In this document: positions 60,107 through 64,000 of the stretch, piece after piece
How positions within the stretch are numbered: position 1 is the stretch's first letter
How the letters are laid out: each line of letters starts with the position of its first letter
Assembly (NCBI RefSeq): GCF_001469955.1
Contig: NZ_LOPU01000029.1
Span: forward strand, 248,001 to 312,000
Length of the DNA: 64,000 nt
Direction of reading: 5' to 3'
Origin: Haloprofundus marisrubri
GTDB taxonomy: Archaea > Halobacteriota > Halobacteria > Halobacteriales > Haloferacaceae
Program-made: the position numbers and the translations under genes
Notes under the pieces: generated by a model
What the model saw: only the letters and a program-made list of their open reading frames with translations
What the model was told of the DNA's origin: nothing
Databases searched by the model: none

Positions 60107-60532
60107 CTATCGAAGCCCGAGTTCGACGAGCCGTTCCTCGAACGCTTCTGCGGTCATGCGACCGACGGCAAAGACTCCATCAACGGCGACAAGCGGGTAA
60201 TAGTGACGCGTCTTATCGGGTCTCCACCCGAGGTCACGTCTGCACACGCAGACGAGACGAATGAACTCTCGGTCGATTTTCGCCGAGATCTCGTCGGGCA
60301 GCACAACAGCATGGTTGTTCCACGTCGTCGATTCCTCACTTTCGGTATTGACGTTCTGGTCACAGTCTCTGCACATCCACACGAGATTCTCCGCCTCAGT
60401 GTTCTCTCGTCTCCCGTCGAGGTGGTGGACGCGAAGTTCGTCGTCTGCACCGCACACAGTGCATTGCTGGATGTCTTCTCTACTGTGACCCGCTGTCTCC
60501 CTCGCTTCTGGCCCCCGATTTCCTTCCTGCAT
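60107..60532 (-). CDS. HNH-like zinc protein with an altered motif
   Basis: A 141-aa protein from MQEGNRGPEARET; a start at 60559 would add 9 residues. Residues about 22-60 show the HNH zinc frame (CTVCGADDELRVHHLDGRRE, then NLVWMCRDCDQN): the two-Cys pair, the His-His and the N are present, but the last His is Asp. This may weaken nuclease activity. The rest (ISAKIDREFIRLVCVCRRDL, then VDGVFAVGRMTAEAF) is unfamiliar. Confidence 0.78.
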   Translation of the reverse strand: MQEGNRGPEARETAGHSREDIQQCTVCGADDELRVHHLDGRRENTEAENLVWMCRDCDQNVNTESEESTTWNNHAVVLPDEISAKIDREFIRLVCVCRRDLGWRPDKTRHYYPLVAVDGVFAVGRMTAEAFEERLVELGLR

Positions 60533-60730
60533 GCGTACTCTGAAACACACGCCAGTCAATCATAATGAATGTATGGACTCACAACTAATACCTAGGTACC
60601 ACTCTCTGCGCACATCTACCGGTGCGTTCTGCTGTCCGACCGAAATGGTTGACCCACCGATTTTTGATTTCGAGATTCATCTTTGGCCTAATCATAGCGT
60701 TTATGACTCGGCGATTTATTCCACAATACG

Positions 60731-62149
60731 ATGCTTACTGGGTGGCGGTACCGGGTCGTCAGCGTCGTCGGCGCTGCCAGCCTCACCGCCCTTGCGGTGT
60801 ACTTTGCCAACCACCCACTGGTGCAGTTACTGTTCACGAGCTACGTCCCTCTGTTCAATCGCCTCGATTCGACTGTACTGGAGGGAATTTCTCTCAACCG
60901 TGCCGTCTGGACGACGATTCTCGCCGTTCTCGTGAGTTTGGTGCCGTTGTATAAGCCGCGACCACGTCGAATCCTAGACGTCGTTTCGCTCACGCAGAAG
61001 CACGTCCTCATCGCTGGCCTTGCGCTTGCGACGTTCGGCTACTTCGAGTGGTCACACAGACTTCCACGAGCGACGCTCGTTGTCGTCGTCTGTGTGTTGT
61101 TGGTCGCCCTGCCAGCTTGGTTCGTCTGGATTCGTCGCCGTCCTCCGGTCGACTCCGGACGAACGGTCATCGTCGGCGACGACCCGACGCTCATCGACCG
61201 TATCGCGGGTGAAGTCTCACTACCTGTACTCGGATACGTCTGTCCAACAAGTGCACTTCCAAATCGACGCGCGACAGTTACCGGAGAGACCGATGTGAGC
61301 GACGCGGTGGCTGACGGTGGTACAATGCTACCTGAACTCTCTCACCTCGGAGGGTTCTCCCGATTAGACGACGTGCTCGTCGAACAGCACATCGACACCG
61401 TCGTTCTCGCGTTCATGCGCCCAGACCGTGCAGAGTTCTTCGGCGCAATCGATACCTGCCATGAACACGGTGTCGAGGTGAAAGTCCACCGTGATTACGC
61501 AGATTCGGTATTGACCTCGAAGGCGAGTGCAGGGACGCTCGTCGACGTCGATGTCGAGCCATGGGACATGCAAGATTATATGCTCAAACGAGCATTCGAC
61601 GTGGTGTTTGCGGCGACGGGGCTGTTAGTGTCCACTCCGCTAATGCTGCTTCTGGCAGTCGCTATTAAATTGGATAGCGAAGGACCGATTCTGTACAGTC
61701 AAGAGCGTACTGCTGGTTTCGGCGAGACATTCGAGGTGTACAAGTTCCGGACAATGGTTCCGGAAGGAGAATCCTCGACTCCAATCGAAGACGACGATAA
61801 CGATCGGATCACGCGCGTTGGACGTGTACTTCGTCGAACTCATCTGGACGAACTACCACAGCTATGGGCGATCTTGGCTGGGAAGATGAGCACTGTAGGC
61901 CCAAGGGCTGCGTGGACAAATGAAGAAGTCGCGTTGGAACGTCAAACCGCGATGTGGCGGAAACGGTGGTTCGTCAAGCCCGGACTGACCGGACTAGCGC
62001 AGATCAACGACGCGAAGAGTACCGACCCAGACGAGAAACTGCGATACGACTTAGAATATATCCGTCGTCAGTCGTTCTCCTTCGATGTGAAGATCATTGT
62101 GCGGCAGGTCTGGAAGGTATTCGAAGACGTTTGGTCGACTCTGCGGTGA
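60731..62149 (+). CDS. Polyprenyl-phosphate sugar-1-phosphate transferase (exopolysaccharide type)
   Basis: A 472-aa protein. The N-terminal half has four or five helices and a Rossmann-like CoA-binding-like region (TVIVGDDPTLIDRIAGEVSL). The C-terminal 200 residues are the bacterial sugar transferase domain: MLKRAFDVVFAATGLLVSTP, ILYSQERTAGFGETFEVYKF, and DELPQLWAILAGKMSTVGPR, with KPGLTGLAQI. It starts lipid-linked glycan synthesis by placing a sugar phosphate on a polyprenyl carrier. It is first in the second polysaccharide locus. Confidence 0.88.
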   Translation: MLTGWRYRVVSVVGAASLTALAVYFANHPLVQLLFTSYVPLFNRLDSTVLEGISLNRAVWTTILAVLVSLVPLYKPRPRRILDVVSLTQKHVLIAGLALATFGYFEWSHRLPRATLVVVVCVLLVALPAWFVWIRRRPPVDSGRTVIVGDDPTLIDRIAGEVSLPVLGYVCPTSALPNRRATVTGETDVSDAVADGGTMLPELSHLGGFSRLDDVLVEQHIDTVVLAFMRPDRAEFFGAIDTCHEHGVEVKVHRDYADSVLTSKASAGTLVDVDVEPWDMQDYMLKRAFDVVFAATGLLVSTPLMLLLAVAIKLDSEGPILYSQERTAGFGETFEVYKFRTMVPEGESSTPIEDDDNDRITRVGRVLRRTHLDELPQLWAILAGKMSTVGPRAAWTNEEVALERQTAMWRKRWFVKPGLTGLAQINDAKSTDPDEKLRYDLEYIRRQSFSFDVKIIVRQVWKVFEDVWSTLR

Positions 62150-62217
62150 AGGATCCGGGAACGAGACACTGAACCGCAATCGGTGCGCTCTTGCGTGCGA
62201 CGCCGGACGGATTTCGT

Positions 62218-63348
62218 ATGCGAATTCTTCGCGTCGCGCAGAAACTCTATCCGGAAGTGAAAGGCGGTGGTCCATATCACGTTCATGCGATGAGCCGCGA
62301 CCAGGCGGCGATGGGTCACGACGTAACCGTCTTGACCGTCAGTGACGATATCGACAATCCTCATAGGGAAGATCGAGACGGGTACTCTGTCGTACGGTAC
62401 CCGACGACCGTGAGTGCACTCGGAAACGATATTTCTGGTGGCGTTGCATCCTTCCTCCAGACTGCTCACTCTTATGACGTAATTCACGCACATTCGCATC
62501 TGTACTTTTCGACGAATCTCGCGGCCCTGAAGCGACGGTCGGGCGATATTCCGCTGGCGATAACGAACCACGGGTTGTACTCGCAGAATGCGCCAGAGTG
62601 GCTGTTCGATCTGTACCTGCGGAGTGTTGGGCAGTGGACGTTCAACCAGGCCGATGTAGTGCTCTGTTATACGGAGACGGACAGACAGCGGGTTCGTAGT
62701 TTCAATGTAAATTCGCGTATCGAGGTTGTCTCTAATGGTATCGACACAGAGCGTTTCTGTCCGAGTGGTCCGAAGAGCTCTCTGATTGAGGACGAGGTGC
62801 CGGTTGTGCTTTTCGTCGGCCGCTTGGTCGAGGGCAAACAACCTAGAAAAGTAATCGAATCTCTCGCATTGCTTCGAGAGAAATGCCCTGACGCTGAACT
62901 CTATATCTGCGGAAGCGGTCCGTTGCAAGGTGAACTCAAAGAACTCACCGAACGGTTAGAACTCGCAGACGCTGTTCACTTTTTGGGTTACATATCCTAC
63001 GACGAGATGCCGCAGGTGTACCGATCCGGTGACGTGTTGCTACTCCCGAGTCGTGCAGAAGGCCTACCACGTACAGTTTTGGAGGCCATGGCTTCGGGGT
63101 TGCCGGTTGTTGTGAGCGAGCTTGAACAGATGACTGATGTCGTCGGCGACGCTGGGTATTTTGTTGATGCCGAGGATAGTCGATCTATCGCCCAAGCACT
63201 CGTCTCCTGTCTCGATCACCAAGACTCGAATGTGATAGGTACACGTGCGAGATCACGTATCGTCGAACAGTACCACTGGCCTCGGACTGTGGAAAAAACC
63301 ACAGACGTGCTTACATCGTTGGTGGAAAGAAATCGATATATGCAATAG
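62218..63348 (+). CDS. Glycosyltransferase family 4
   Basis: A 376-aa GT-B enzyme from MRILRVAQKLYPEVKGGGPY; a start at 62191 would add 9 residues. Donor-site motifs are FVGRLVEGKQPRKVIESL and SRAEGLPRTVLEAMASGLPV, with the E-x7-E spacing. Its position after the sugar transferase suggests that it adds the second sugar. GC content is normal, unlike the GTs at 13-24 kb. Confidence 0.9.
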   Translation: MRILRVAQKLYPEVKGGGPYHVHAMSRDQAAMGHDVTVLTVSDDIDNPHREDRDGYSVVRYPTTVSALGNDISGGVASFLQTAHSYDVIHAHSHLYFSTNLAALKRRSGDIPLAITNHGLYSQNAPEWLFDLYLRSVGQWTFNQADVVLCYTETDRQRVRSFNVNSRIEVVSNGIDTERFCPSGPKSSLIEDEVPVVLFVGRLVEGKQPRKVIESLALLREKCPDAELYICGSGPLQGELKELTERLELADAVHFLGYISYDEMPQVYRSGDVLLLPSRAEGLPRTVLEAMASGLPVVVSELEQMTDVVGDAGYFVDAEDSRSIAQALVSCLDHQDSNVIGTRARSRIVEQYHWPRTVEKTTDVLTSLVERNRYMQ

Positions 63349-63364
63349 AGCTCTTCGGACGAAT

Positions 63365-63637
63365 ATGGCTCGCGACCTCGTTGAGATAATCAAGCACTCC
63401 GTATTCTATCGTAGCGCGATGCGAGTGCGCGAGTGGGCTGAGGGAACTGCTGCCACGACTCTGTTGAACGACGAACGAGTCTTAGTCGGACTTCTCGGAG
63501 TATTTTTGATATTCAGTATCGTTCGCGTGCTGTCTTCCGGCATGGACGTGACTGTTAAATTTCTCAGTTTCGCTCTCCTCTTCGTGGTCCTTACCGCGCT
63601 GACGTGGAACTACACCGAGCCACTGACGGAACACTAA
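63365..63637 (+). CDS. Small two-TM membrane protein, overlapping the convergent gene
   Basis: A 90-aa protein, MARDLVEIIKHSVFYRSAMR..., with a basic amphipathic start and helices near 40-56 and 62-80. It follows the GT by 16 nt. Its last 156 nt overlap the 3' end of the gene on the other strand. Both frames look real by composition. Confidence 0.68.
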   Translation: MARDLVEIIKHSVFYRSAMRVREWAEGTAATTLLNDERVLVGLLGVFLIFSIVRVLSSGMDVTVKFLSFALLFVVLTALTWNYTEPLTEH

Positions 63638-64000
63638 TTCCCAGCGTTGAATTACTGGTGCAGCCATGATGACGAGAAGAAACTCGAAGACGATTCTGTG
63701 ACGGACGTTCGTTCCGAAGTTCGAGTTGATGGCTCCATAACCCATGATACCGGCGAGATAGACGACAACTAAGAAAACAGCCACTGTTTCGTCATACTCA
63801 CAGTGGTACAGAGAGCGTACCGCGCTAACGAAGAGGATAATTACAATGACTGTTGCGGCAAACGCGAGGAGATGAAAGATCGACTCTATGTGGAGCGGGA
63901 ACGGTGCAAACTGGAAATAGAGCGCTCGTGCTGGTGCCACGAGTAGGAAATCGAGCCAAGAAGTGTACTGCATTCCTTCGAGATAAACAGCGCCACCTGA
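63482..64000 (-). CDS. Membrane protein, polymerase-like C-terminal part, cut by the window edge
   Basis: The frame runs off the right end: upstream of ATG 63973 it continues SGGAVYLEGMQYTSWLDFLL, so the gene begins beyond the window. The visible part has about four helices (VAPARALYFQFAPFPLHIES, FHLLAFAATVIVIILFVSAV, TVAVFLVVVYLAGIMGYGAI, FLLVIMAAPVIQRWELVFRQ) and a charged end. The NSNFGTNVRHRIVF motif between helices and the YLEGMQYTSWLD segment fit polysaccharide polymerase or ligase type membrane proteins. Its end overlaps the gene at 63365. Confidence 0.7.
   Translation of the reverse strand, partial: SGGAVYLEGMQYTSWLDFLLVAPARALYFQFAPFPLHIESIFHLLAFAATVIVIILFVSAVRSLYHCEYDETVAVFLVVVYLAGIMGYGAINSNFGTNVRHRIVFEFLLVIMAAPVIQRWELVFRQWLGVVPRQRGKDHEEESETEKFNSHVHAGRQHANDTEYQKYSEKSD

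Noticed and set aside
1-64000. CRISPR arrays, rRNA, tRNA genes and complete insertion sequences
   Set aside because: No regularly spaced repeat arrays, no recognisable rRNA or tRNA sequences, and no intact transposase frame were seen.

Overview
The window is haloarchaeal. Predicted proteins are strongly acidic, and the gene content is typical of halophilic archaea: TAT-exported cupredoxin lipoproteins, a bacterio-opsin-activator type HTH regulator, TrmB and FilR1-like regulators, PGF-CTERM and PGF-pre-PGF surface proteins, Orc1/Cdc6 remnants, and aglF/aglM sugar-nucleotide genes. Many genes start at or just downstream of AT-rich boxes placed about 25-30 nt upstream, as expected for leaderless archaeal transcripts. 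The organism is probably a member of the Haloferacales-like group, but nothing here fixes the genus.

Layout. Positions 1-8.3 kb look like the scar of an integrated replicon. They hold a small winged-helix repressor divergent from a tightly overlapping three-gene operon with a repeat-rich control region, an epimerase, small zinc proteins, an Orc1/Cdc6 gene that lost its Walker A half, a second degenerate copy of the Orc1 tail, and several small membrane proteins. Positions 8.5-10.3 kb hold a FilR1-type regulator divergent from an alpha/beta hydrolase. Positions 10.8-30 kb form a surface-glycan island: flippase, CapA-like phosphoesterase, four GT4/GT2 glycosyltransferases, a phosphodiesterase with a small partner, a large GT-C-like membrane protein, an asparagine-synthase homologue, and then a nucleotidyltransferase, aglM and aglF. 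The stretch from about 13.6 to 23.9 kb is clearly AT-richer than its flanks.

Positions 30-48.7 kb are mixed chromosomal genes: GNAT, HTH/DUF7521 pair, two-domain cupredoxin, Fic protein with its own repeat-bearing promoter, SHOCT and GIDE-like membrane proteins, two CPBP proteases, an MFS transporter divergent from a TrmB regulator, a manganese pyrophosphatase and a PAS histidine kinase. Positions 49-58.2 kb carry a surface-protein module: a PGF-CTERM protein divergent from a PGF-pre-PGF protein, followed by an ABC ATPase, two FtsX-type permeases, a DUF4350-type protein and a MoxR ATPase. Positions 58.4-60.5 kb hold small regulators and zinc proteins. Positions 60.7-64 kb begin a second polysaccharide locus (sugar transferase, GT4, membrane proteins) that continues past the right edge.

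The most useful observations are: tandem degenerate copies of two gene tails (orc1 and aglF); five copies of a dispersed motif with a GAATA core, two of which face each other across a GNAT gene; a 25-nt hairpin repeated exactly behind two genes; two genes each broken by one in-frame stop; a cupredoxin whose two domains have complementary copper-ligand losses; and a Fic gene preceded by three evenly spaced TGCAATT repeats. I saw no rRNA, tRNA, CRISPR array or intact transposase.
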